This document shows positions 1 through 5,330 of a DNA stretch of 5,330 bases, piece after piece. Both the position numbers and the translations under genes were made by a program. Source of the DNA: Actinomycetes bacterium (GTDB taxonomy: Bacteria; Actinomycetota; Acidimicrobiia; Acidimicrobiales; RAAP-2); the NCBI GenBank assembly GCA_021850345.1, contig JAJZMN010000071.1, positions 1 to 5,330 of the forward strand. Reading direction: 5' to 3'. Each line of letters opens with the position of its first letter. Within the stretch, counting starts at the first letter, position 1. Below the pieces are notes generated by a model, which did no database searches, had not been told where the DNA came from, and saw only the letters and a list, made by a program, of their open reading frames with translations.

Positions 1-1
1 C

Positions 2-646
2 GACGAGCTGACGGACAGGATCAGGACGACCTACCAGCGCACGTTGCACCTGATCAGCGAAGCCATCGAGCTGCGGGATCCCGCTACGGCGGGGCACTCG
101 CAGCGCGTCGGTGCGAACGCCTCGCTACTCGGCGCGGCGATCGGGCTCGGCGAGGAGGAGCTCGGCACCCTCTACTGGGCCGGACTGCTGCACGACGTCG
201 GCAAGATCGCGGTTCCCGAGCCCGTGCTGCACAAGGCCGGTGCCCTCTCCCCTCCTGAATGGGCGATCATCCGCCAGCATCCGGGACTCGGTGCCACCCT
301 CGTCCGCAGAGCTGATGTCGAGCGCCACGAGTTGGCAGACGCAGTGGGCACCCACCACGAGCGCTGGGACGGCTCCGGCTACCCGCACGGGCTCGAGGGC
401 GAGTCCATCCCCCTCTACGGCCGGATCCTCGCAATCGTGGATGTGTTCGAGGCGCTGACCGCCGCGCGCCCCTACCGCGCGCCCCTCTCGCCCGAAGAGG
501 CCTGCAAGTACATCCTCGAGGGGTCGGGGACGAAATTCGACCCCGCCCTGGTCCAGCCGTTCGCGGCGTTGGTCCGAGAGGGTGCGGTCGTCCTTGCCCC
601 GGTCGCCGACCGGCGGGCCACGATGTTCTCGACCGAACCGACCTGA
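2..646 (+). CDS. HD-GYP domain cyclic-di-GMP phosphodiesterase, 5'-truncated
   Basis: This is the C-terminal output domain of a predicted cyclic-di-GMP phosphodiesterase, which would hydrolyse c-di-GMP to pGpG or GMP in the cytoplasm. The frame is open from base 2, and family similarity begins before the first possible start (TTG at 44), so the gene almost certainly starts left of the window. A sensor or receiver domain may precede it. Of 214 visible residues, the RDPATAGHSQRV segment holds His32, followed by HDVGK (His64, Asp65, Lys68), His93, HHERWDGSGYP (His118, His119; GYP at 126-128) and Asp147. From memory, the spacing matches the metal ligands of the Persephonella enzyme PmGH. The position of its extra Glu ligand, four residues before the first His, is Ala28 here, so a two-metal rather than three-metal site is likely. 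The C-terminus is complete, ending in TGA, with the usual FDP motif near residues 179-181. The partner input domain and signal are unknown. The next gene is convergent, so this gene is probably not co-transcribed with it. Confidence 0.93.
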   Translation, partial: DELTDRIRTTYQRTLHLISEAIELRDPATAGHSQRVGANASLLGAAIGLGEEELGTLYWAGLLHDVGKIAVPEPVLHKAGALSPPEWAIIRQHPGLGATLVRRADVERHELADAVGTHHERWDGSGYPHGLEGESIPLYGRILAIVDVFEALTAARPYRAPLSPEEACKYILEGSGTKFDPALVQPFAALVREGAVVLAPVADRRATMFSTEPT

Positions 647-733
647 GCCTGCCCGGAAGGCATTGCCCCCGTGCGCGGACACCGAGACGCCCCGCGCCGC
701 CGTACGGGTCGCGAAGCGCAGCCGAGCGCGGCC
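647..733. other. Convergent intergenic spacer
   Basis: These 87 bases separate the stops of the HD-GYP gene and the amidohydrolase gene, which converge. I see no credible coding sequence. The only structure is a six-base GC stem (673-678 with 692-697) around a 13-base loop without a T tract, too weak to call a terminator. Confidence 0.7.
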
Positions 734-1792
734 TCAGCCCTCCGTCGCGATGCCCCGGGTGGCCCGGGCGATGAGGCGGCGCGCGTTGGCCCCCAGCACC
801 GCGGCCTCGTCGACAGGACTGAGCCCCGCGCGCCGGACGGTGCCCACGGGGTCCGGATCGCCCATGTCAAAGGGACGGTCCGACCCGAGCAGGACCCGCT
901 CGGCCCCGAGGTCGTCGACCAGTCGCCTCAGCAGTTTCGGATCGTGCGTGATCGAGTCGACGTGGAAACGCCCGAGCGAAACGGCGAGCGGTTCGGTCAA
1001 CATGCCCCGGGCGGCCGTCAGGGCACGCTGCCCGTGACCGAGACGTCCGGTGAGGGAAGGCAGCGCCCCTCCGCCGTGCGCGAGCACGACCACGAGGTCA
1101 GGGTGGCGCTCGAGCACGCCGCCGAGGGCGAGGTTCGCGGCAGCGACGGCGGTCTCGACCGGGTTGCCGACGGTGTTCCACAAGTAGTGGCGATCGAGCG
1201 CAGGGAGAGCGATGCCGTGAGTGGACGGGTGGACGAGCACGATGGCGGCTCGTGCCTCCGCGCGTTCCCACAAGGGCTCGAGCGCCTCGTCTCCGAGATA
1301 CCCGGCCGAGCTCGCCGACACCTCGACACCGCACAGCCCCGCGTCGCAGGCGTCGTCGAGCACCTTCGCCGCATCGCGCGGGTACTCGATGGGCACCGCG
1401 CCGAGCGCGCTCACGTGCAGCGGGTCGGAAGCGACGATCTCGGCCAGCGCGGCATTCTGCGCCTCGCACCTGCGGCGCGCGCGAGCGGCGGAAAGACCTT
1501 CGGGGAGCAGCTGCACCCAGGGGGAAAGGACGAGATGGTGGATGCTCGAGGACGCGGCCTGGGCAAGCATCGTCGCCGGATCGAAGAACTCGCCCACGAC
1601 GGAGGTGAGCTCCTTTCCGCGCACGATGAGGCGACGCTGACCGTCGATGACGCGCGCCGACGCGAATCGGGGGTCCACCGCGCCCGGACCTTCCAGCATC
1701 GAGCTGACCACGATGTGGGCGTGCACGTCGACGGTCGCGGGCGGCGCCGGTTCGTCTTTGAGCGGTCCGACCGGTCGTTGCTCTCCGTTCAC
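734..1792 (-). CDS. ACMSD-like metal-dependent amidohydrolase (amidohydrolase 2 family)
   Basis: This is a predicted cytosolic TIM-barrel enzyme of the amidohydrolase superfamily, close in pattern to 2-amino-3-carboxymuconate-6-semialdehyde decarboxylase (ACMSD) and gamma-resorcylate decarboxylase. The family decarboxylates or hydrolyses aromatic-derived acids with one divalent metal. In the 352-residue product, VDVHAH gives metal ligands His24 and His26. LVHPS gives His188, LAHGGG gives the likely catalytic His239, and GSDRPF gives Asp305. The intervals 188-239-305 equal those recalled for Pseudomonas ACMSD (177-228-294). Arg250 sits where ACMSD Arg239 reaches into the neighbouring subunit's site. 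The C-terminal GANARRL segment is also typical. The start is GTG at 1792-1790, eight bases after a GAGG ribosome site. An in-frame GTG at 1858-1856 would add 22 polar residues but has no visible ribosome site. The gene is divergent from an alpha/beta hydrolase, which suggests a shared catabolic role. The substrate is unknown. A plain hydrolase rather than a decarboxylase is possible. Confidence 0.88.
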   Translation of the reverse strand: MNGEQRPVGPLKDEPAPPATVDVHAHIVVSSMLEGPGAVDPRFASARVIDGQRRLIVRGKELTSVVGEFFDPATMLAQAASSSIHHLVLSPWVQLLPEGLSAARARRRCEAQNAALAEIVASDPLHVSALGAVPIEYPRDAAKVLDDACDAGLCGVEVSASSAGYLGDEALEPLWERAEARAAIVLVHPSTHGIALPALDRHYLWNTVGNPVETAVAAANLALGGVLERHPDLVVVLAHGGGALPSLTGRLGHGQRALTAARGMLTEPLAVSLGRFHVDSITHDPKLLRRLVDDLGAERVLLGSDRPFDMGDPDPVGTVRRAGLSPVDEAAVLGANARRLIARATRGIATEG

Positions 1793-1814
1793 TTCGTGGG
1801 CCTCACTTCGTGGG
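1790..1814. repeat. Short tandem direct repeat, 11 bp with 14-bp period
   Basis: The plus-strand string cacttcgtggg occurs at 1790-1800 and again at 1804-1814. On the minus strand each copy ends in GTG. The inner copy (1790-1800) supplies the preferred amidohydrolase start codon, and the outer copy supplies part of the GTGAGG ribosome site. The 14-base period puts the two GTG codons in different reading frames. It looks like a small slippage duplication. Confidence 0.6.
1801..1806 (-). promoter_or_regulatory. Ribosome binding site deciding the amidohydrolase start
   Basis: On the minus strand GTGAGG lies here and leaves eight bases before the GTG at 1792-1790. The earlier in-frame GTG at 1858-1856 lacks a purine-rich site at that distance, so the shorter protein is preferred. 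The shorter protein also begins close before the VDVHAH strand, as usual in the family. Confidence 0.5.
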
Positions 1815-1817
1815 TCG

Positions 1818-1847
1818 TTGACATCCGCCTCCGGGTCATGGTACGGA
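1818..1847 (+). promoter_or_regulatory. Candidate sigma-70-type promoter for the alpha/beta hydrolase
   Basis: A perfect TTGACA lies at 1818-1823, and after an 18-base spacer the hexamer TACGGA (1842-1847) is an imperfect -10. Transcription would begin near 1854, about 40 bases before the ATG at 1893, leaving room for the strong ribosome site. The -10 overlaps the candidate leftward -10 by two bases, so the two promoters would compete if both are real. This is sequence pattern only. Confidence 0.3.
1838..1843 (-). promoter_or_regulatory. Candidate -10 element for the amidohydrolase gene
   Basis: The minus strand reads TACCAT here, matching the TAnnnT pattern common in high-GC bacteria. Transcription would start near 1831, giving a leader of roughly 38 bases before the GTG at 1792. 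No good -35 hexamer lies at the ideal distance: the nearest, TCGACC, is 20 bases upstream. This is a weak prediction that depends on the shorter start being correct. Confidence 0.22.
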
Positions 1848-1875
1848 ACGGCTCTCACTCAGCGGTCGATTCCCG

Positions 1876-1883
1876 AGGAGGTG
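1876..1883 (+). promoter_or_regulatory. Strong ribosome binding site of the alpha/beta hydrolase
   Basis: AGGAGGTG is a near-perfect complement of the 16S rRNA 3' end and leaves nine bases before the ATG at 1893-1895. It selects this ATG over the long upstream extension of the same frame and over the in-frame GTG at 1881, which is itself part of the site. Confidence 0.75.
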
Positions 1884-1892
1884 CCCGCAGAG

Positions 1893-2984
1893 ATGGACGA
1901 CCACGTCGCCGATCCGCGCGTCGCTGCCGCAGCCGCGCACTGGGGGCCGCGCTTCGCGCACAACGGAACCGATCATCTGGACTTCATCCGCACGGTGTCG
2001 CGCATTTCCCGTTGGGAGGACTGGTGCGCCGAGTGGGGGCGGACCGCCACGGAATACGAGGCGCTGGCGAAAAGCGCCGACCGAGCCGGCCACAAGGTCA
2101 CCGCGATGGCGGCCTGGCGGCATGCGGGGCTTGCGTGGCACTGGGCCAAGTTCCTCTTCCTGATCGATCCGGACCAGCAGCGGGCGGCGAACGACCGCGC
2201 GGTGGCTGCGTACGCGAACGGCGCCGCGGGGCTCCGTCCTCCCGCAGAACGCGTCCTCGTCCCCTACCGCGGCGGGTACCTCCCGGCCCTGCTGCGCGCG
2301 CCGCGGTCCGACGGCGCCCCACCCGTGGTCGTGATGGCCCCCGGGCTCGACTCGGTGAAAGAGGAGCTCCAGGCGACCGCGGAGTACTTCTGCGCACGAG
2401 GGATGGCGACGCTGGCGCTCGACGGCCCGGGCCAGGGAGAGAGCGAGTACGAGCTGGCTATCGAGCCCGCCTACGAGCAGGTCACGAGCGCTGCGCTCGA
2501 CTTCCTCACGGGCCGGCCGGACGTGGACGCTTCGAGGGCCGGGGTGTTCGGGGTGAGCCTCGGCGGTTACTACGCGGCACGGGCGATGGCCTTCGAGGAC
2601 CGGTTCACCGCCGGAGTCGAGCTCGCAGGCCCTTACCGATTCGATCTCGGCTGGGACGACCTCCCGACGATGACGCGTGAGGCGCTCAGGCACCGCTCCC
2701 GCTCGGCCGACGACGACGCGGCTCGCGCCTTCGCCGGCCGGCTGACCCTCGAAGGCACTGCCGCGCGCATCACGAAGCCGATGCTCGTCGTGCACGGGCG
2801 CCAGGATCGGATCGTGGGCCCGGTTCATGCCGAACGGCTTGCCGCCGAGGCGCCCGGCGCGGAGCTCCTCATGTTCGAGGACGGGAACCACGGCGTGACG
2901 AACCACGCGTTCGCCGCTCGCTCGGCAATCGCCGACTGGATGGCGGACCACCTCGGTGCCGCCGCGCCGACCACACCTGCATGA
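1893..2984 (+). CDS. Alpha/beta hydrolase, 2,6-dihydroxypseudooxynicotine hydrolase/FrsA-like
   Basis: This is a predicted cytosolic serine hydrolase of 363 residues. Residues about 1-115 form a Trp- and Ala-rich helical N-terminal domain, as in 2,6-dihydroxypseudooxynicotine hydrolase, a C-C bond hydrolase of nicotine breakdown. The alpha/beta fold follows: MAPGLDSVKEE (148-158), LALDGPGQGE (174-183), nucleophile elbow GVSLGG with Ser222, acid Asp305 in HGRQDR, and base His333 in DGNHG. The Ser-to-Asp interval of 83 residues and Asp-to-His interval of 28 nearly equal those recalled for the nicotine enzyme (217, 300, 329). Its additional active-site Glu could not be located by eye. No signal peptide is visible. 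The start is fixed by a strong ribosome site. The gene is divergent from the ACMSD-like amidohydrolase and convergent with livF, 15 bases between stops. Pseudooxynicotine itself is not implied as substrate: relatives include esterases and acyl hydrolases, so the reaction could be C-C, ester or amide cleavage. Confidence 0.88.
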   Translation: MDDHVADPRVAAAAAHWGPRFAHNGTDHLDFIRTVSRISRWEDWCAEWGRTATEYEALAKSADRAGHKVTAMAAWRHAGLAWHWAKFLFLIDPDQQRAANDRAVAAYANGAAGLRPPAERVLVPYRGGYLPALLRAPRSDGAPPVVVMAPGLDSVKEELQATAEYFCARGMATLALDGPGQGESEYELAIEPAYEQVTSAALDFLTGRPDVDASRAGVFGVSLGGYYAARAMAFEDRFTAGVELAGPYRFDLGWDDLPTMTREALRHRSRSADDDAARAFAGRLTLEGTAARITKPMLVVHGRQDRIVGPVHAERLAAEAPGAELLMFEDGNHGVTNHAFAARSAIADWMADHLGAAAPTTPA

Positions 2985-2999
2985 GGCCGGGCATGGCAA

Positions 3000-3803
3000 C
3001 TACTCGGTGTCGGGGCCTTCGGCGCCGCCCGTCGTCGTCGCACCACCGAGGAAGAGCGCACCGATCTCGGGGTTCTCGAGCACGTGCCGGCCCGATCCCT
3101 GCAGCCGCACCCTCCCGTTCTCAAGGACGACGCCGTGGGTGGAGAGCCGGAGGCCGGCGCGAGCGTTCTGCTCCACCAACAGGACCGTCCTTTTGTCACG
3201 GTGCAGCAGCCGCACCGTATCGAACACCGTGCGGCGGGTGCGCGGGTCGAGCCCCATCGACGGCTCGTCCAGCACCACCAGCGCCGGGTCCAGCATGAGG
3301 CACCGCGCGAATTCGACGAGCCGCTGCTGGCCGCCCGAGAGGCTCCCGGCCCTGTCCCTGGCACGCTCGGCCACGATCGGGAGCAGCTCGACGATCTGGT
3401 CGTAACGCTGCTTCACCAGCGCGCGGTCCTTCAGGATGAACCCGCCCATCTCCACGTTCTCGCGCACCGTCATCTCGCGAAAGAGGCTGTGGTTTTGCGG
3501 CACCTGGACGATGCCGCGCTCCAGCCGCTCGCGGGGGGTCAGGCGGTCGATCCGCTCTCCCCGGAACACCACCTCGCCCGCCCGGACTTTCACGATCCCG
3601 CTCACGGTGCCGAGCAGGGTCGACTTGCCGGCCCCGTTGGGCCCGACCACGCAGGTGAGCCCGCCCTCGGGGACGTCGAACCCCACCTCGTGGAGGATGT
3701 CCGCTCCGCCGTACCCGGCGCACACTCCCCGGAAGCCGAGGAGGGGGCGAACCTGGGTGTCCGCACCCGGGCGCTCTCCGACGCGCTCAGCGTGCGCGTT
3801 CAT
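3000..3803 (-). CDS. livF: Branched-chain amino acid-type ABC transporter ATP-binding protein LivF
   Basis: This is one of the two cytoplasmic ATPases that power a LIV/HAAT-family importer together with LivG and the LivH/LivM membrane pair. The 267-residue product shows Walker A GPNGAGKST (54-62), Q-loop Gln103 in VPQN, signature LSGGQQR (155-161), Walker B ALVVLDEP with Glu180, and VEQN (210-213). In VEQN, Gln replaces the switch His, which is normal for LivF and separates it from LivG. The N-terminal 20 residues and the Gly/Thr-rich tail after 253 are extra to the core. The ATG at 3803 overlaps the end of livG by 17 bases and has GGAGGT (3814-3809) five bases upstream, so translation is probably coupled. 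It is the last gene of the visible operon. The transported compound may be a branched-chain amino acid, an amide, urea or an aromatic acid; the ATPase does not reveal which. Confidence 0.93.
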   Translation of the reverse strand: MNAHAERVGERPGADTQVRPLLGFRGVCAGYGGADILHEVGFDVPEGGLTCVVGPNGAGKSTLLGTVSGIVKVRAGEVVFRGERIDRLTPRERLERGIVQVPQNHSLFREMTVRENVEMGGFILKDRALVKQRYDQIVELLPIVAERARDRAGSLSGGQQRLVEFARCLMLDPALVVLDEPSMGLDPRTRRTVFDTVRLLHRDKRTVLLVEQNARAGLRLSTHGVVLENGRVRLQGSGRHVLENPEIGALFLGGATTTGGAEGPDTE

Positions 3804-4581
3804 CGCCGACCTCCGCCGGTTGCTCGTCCCAGGCTTCGTCGTCCGACCCGCCGAGATAGGCGTCCAGGACCCGGGGGTCCTGGCGGACGACGTCAGGCTC
3901 CCCGGTCAGGATCGCGGTGCCCTGGTGCATCACGGTGACCCGGTCGCACAACCCCATCACGAACTCCATGTTGTGCTCGACCACGAGGAACGTCGTACCC
4001 TGCCGGTTCAGCTCGCGGATCCGGTCCGCGATCAGGTTGATGAGCGTCGGGTTGACGCCGCCCGCCGGCTCGTCCAAGAGGATGATCATCGGGTCGGCGA
4101 TCAGAACGTACGCGAGCTCGAGAAGCTTGCGCTGGCCGAAGGAGAGATTCCCCGCCGGTATCCGCGCGAGGCGTCGCAGCCCGACGAAGTCGAGGAGCTC
4201 CATCGCCCGCGCCCGCTCCGCCGGTGACGACGGCCCCTTGACCACGCTTCGGAGCCATCCTTCCTGGCGCTGGGTGGCGACGAGCATGTTCTCGAGCACG
4301 CTCAGCCTGGCAAAGATCCGGGTGAGCTGGAACGTCCTGCCCAGGCCCATGCCGAACACCTTGGCCGGCGCGGCCCGGGTGACGTCACGTCCACGCAACG
4401 TCACGGTCCCGCTGTCGGGCCGCACATAGCCGGTGATCACGTTGAAGAGCGTGGTCTTGCCCGAGCCGTTGGGGCCGATCAGCCCGGCGACCTCCCCCTC
4501 TTCGACGGACACCGAGCAGTCCTGGAGCGCGACCAGACCGCCGAACGACCTGGAGACGCCCTCCACGTCCAGCAACGCCAT
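3787..4581 (-). CDS. livG: Branched-chain amino acid-type ABC transporter ATP-binding protein LivG
   Basis: This is the second ATPase of the LIV-type importer, 264 residues. Motifs are Walker A GPNGSGKTT (36-44), Q-loop Gln85 in RTFQL, signature LSFGQRK (146-152), Walker B MIILLDEP with Glu171, and the switch His203 in VVEHNM. The insertion around residues 104-125 between the Q-loop and the signature is typical of LivG. The start is ATG at 4581-4579, where MALLDVEGVSRSFGG begins the domain. The same frame stays open far upstream, but that stretch overlies livM and is not coding. The ATG shares its A with the livM stop (TGATG), and GAGGGG at 4596-4591 lies nine bases upstream, indicating translational coupling. 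After the usual end near AYLGG (241-245), an acidic 19-residue tail follows, part of it encoded across the overlap with livF. All key residues are intact, so it should be an active ATPase. Confidence 0.94.
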   Translation of the reverse strand: MALLDVEGVSRSFGGLVALQDCSVSVEEGEVAGLIGPNGSGKTTLFNVITGYVRPDSGTVTLRGRDVTRAAPAKVFGMGLGRTFQLTRIFARLSVLENMLVATQRQEGWLRSVVKGPSSPAERARAMELLDFVGLRRLARIPAGNLSFGQRKLLELAYVLIADPMIILLDEPAGGVNPTLINLIADRIRELNRQGTTFLVVEHNMEFVMGLCDRVTVMHQGTAILTGEPDVVRQDPRVLDAYLGGSDDEAWDEQPAEVGDERAR

Positions 4582-5330
4582 CAGCGGCCACCCCTCGCGG
4601 CGCCCGTCGCCGCGCGCGGCGGAGATGGCGCAGCGAGCGACGGGCCTGCCTCCGGCGAGCGGGCCCGCGCGGACATCCTGAGATCTGCCCGGCGCTCGCG
4701 CCATCGGGCATAGGCGCCGGCGACCGTCGGGATCACCCCACCTGGGATCAGCACGATCACGACGAGGAAGAGCACCCCGTACGCGATCAGGTACAGGTTG
4801 TCGGACGAGTACTGGATGACGAAGTACCGCTGCAGCGACTCGAGGAGCGCAGCCCCGAAGAGGGGCCCGACGATGGTCCCGTAGCCACCGAGGAACGTCA
4901 TGATCGCGATCGAGAGGTCGAACGACGGTGTGAACGCGAACTGAGGATGGATTCCACCGATGAAGTACGCCCAGACCCCCCCTGCCATCCCCACCGGGAA
5001 GGCGGAGAGGGCGAAGGCGATGAGCTTCACCCGGGTGGTCTTCACGCCGAGCCCGGCCGCCCGGTCCTCGTCGTCCCGGATCGCCAACAGCTGCAGCCCG
5101 AACCTCGACCGGCGGATCGCCACCGAGAGCAGCACGGCGACCGCCAGGACGACGACCGCGGCGTAATAGAACCGTTCGTTGAACGCCTCCCCCACCCATG
5201 GAGGTGTCGGTAGCGTCACGCCTGCCGAGCCTTGGGTGAAGGAGGCGAGATTGTAGGCGAGGAGCTGGGCGATGAAGAAGGCGGCGATCGTGACCACGAC
5301 GAAGGTGTGATGGCGGGTACGCAGCGCGAT
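4581..5330 (-). CDS. livM: Branched-chain amino acid-type ABC transporter permease LivM, 5'-truncated
   Basis: This is an inner-membrane permease subunit that would pair with LivH to form the substrate channel of the LIV-type importer. The frame is open to the right edge: 249 residues are visible, and the first ones (LRTRHHTFVVVTIA) already match the conserved mid-LivM region, so the true start lies beyond 5330. The GTG at 5297 is internal. The visible part holds hydrophobic segments near residues 10-27, 54-73, 101-125, 138-161 and 179-199. The conserved cytoplasmic coupling loop begins AIRDDEDRAAGLGV (83-96) and is the likely contact for the ATPases. The GGYGTIVGPLFGA segment near 148-160 is also typical. 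About 45 residues rich in Arg, Ala and Pro follow the last membrane segment and look like an unstructured cytoplasmic tail, longer than in E. coli LivM. The stop overlaps the livG start by one base. Upstream livH and a binding-protein gene are expected but not in view. Confidence 0.92.
   Translation of the reverse strand: MALRTRHHTFVVVTIAAFFIAQLLAYNLASFTQGSAGVTLPTPPWVGEAFNERFYYAAVVVLAVAVLLSVAIRRSRFGLQLLAIRDDEDRAAGLGVKTTRVKLIAFALSAFPVGMAGGVWAYFIGGIHPQFAFTPSFDLSIAIMTFLGGYGTIVGPLFGAALLESLQRYFVIQYSSDNLYLIAYGVLFLVVIVLIPGGVIPTVAGAYARWRERRADLRMSARARSPEAGPSLAAPSPPRAATGAARGGR

Noticed and set aside
44..46. TTG as the true start of the HD-GYP gene
   Set aside because: The frame continues to the window edge with family-like residues before it, and no ribosome site precedes the TTG. 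The gene is truncated by the window instead.
673..697. GC hairpin between convergent genes as a possible terminator
   Set aside because: Only six base pairs with a 13-base loop and no T tract on either side. Such stems arise readily by chance at this base composition.
671..2680. Very long plus-strand open frame (669 codons) across the amidohydrolase and into the hydrolase gene
   Set aside because: Its translation is Arg/Gly/Ala-rich low-complexity text with no family motif. It is antisense to the well-supported amidohydrolase and out of frame with the hydrolase. Long open shadows are expected in high-GC DNA.
1836..2999. Minus-strand open frame of 387 codons opposite the alpha/beta hydrolase
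   Set aside because: No recognisable domain. The opposite strand carries a complete catalytic triad and a strong ribosome site, so this is a shadow.
2985..2999. Shared terminator between the hydrolase and livF
   Set aside because: The gap is 15 bases and I found no convincing stem with a T tract in or around it.
3084..3938. Plus-strand open frame opposite livF and livG
   Set aside because: It is antisense to two ATPases with all motifs intact and has no family similarity.
4582..5199. Upstream extension of the livG frame, which would add 206 residues
   Set aside because: The added sequence is Arg/Gly-rich and overlies livM, whose membrane segments are clear in another frame. The true livG start is the ATG at 4581.
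1..5330. Mobile element, CRISPR, RNA gene or defence system
   Set aside because: No transposase, integrase, terminal repeats, spaced repeats, tRNA or rRNA pattern, or defence-type domain was seen on either strand.

Overview
The window is strongly G+C-rich DNA with tightly packed genes, GTG as well as ATG starts, and stop/start overlaps. It reads as ordinary bacterial chromosome. The mix of an HD-GYP phosphodiesterase, an ACMSD-type amidohydrolase, a pseudooxynicotine-hydrolase-type alpha/beta hydrolase and a branched-chain-amino-acid-type ABC transporter suits a soil or aquatic actinobacterium, or another high-GC lineage. No single marker fixes the phylum, so this is inference.

Layout, left to right. 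(1) Positions 2-646, plus strand: the C-terminal part of an HD-GYP cyclic-di-GMP phosphodiesterase, cut by the left edge. (2) Positions 734-1792, minus strand: an ACMSD-like metal-dependent amidohydrolase, convergent with gene 1. (3) Positions 1793-1892: a 100-base divergent control region with candidate promoters for both flanking genes and a short tandem duplication at the amidohydrolase start. (4) Positions 1893-2984, plus strand: an alpha/beta hydrolase of the 2,6-dihydroxypseudooxynicotine hydrolase/FrsA-like type. (5) Positions 3000-5330, minus strand: the end of a livM-livG-livF operon, running leftward with overlapping genes and ending 15 bases from the hydrolase stop. livM is cut by the right edge. 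The permease livH and the periplasmic or lipoprotein binding protein are not in view and would be expected beyond position 5330 or elsewhere.

How the genes may work together (inference): the divergent enzyme pair next to a LIV-type importer looks like a small catabolic island. The importer would take up a carboxylated or amide-like small molecule. The serine hydrolase would cleave a C-C or ester/amide bond, and the amidohydrolase would decarboxylate or hydrolyse a product. The substrate cannot be read from sequence. The HD-GYP gene is probably an unrelated signalling neighbour.

I see no RNA gene, insertion sequence, CRISPR array, attachment site or origin. No gene-free stretch exceeds 100 bases. 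I did not find a clearly new kind of system; the catabolic-module hypothesis is the best lead.
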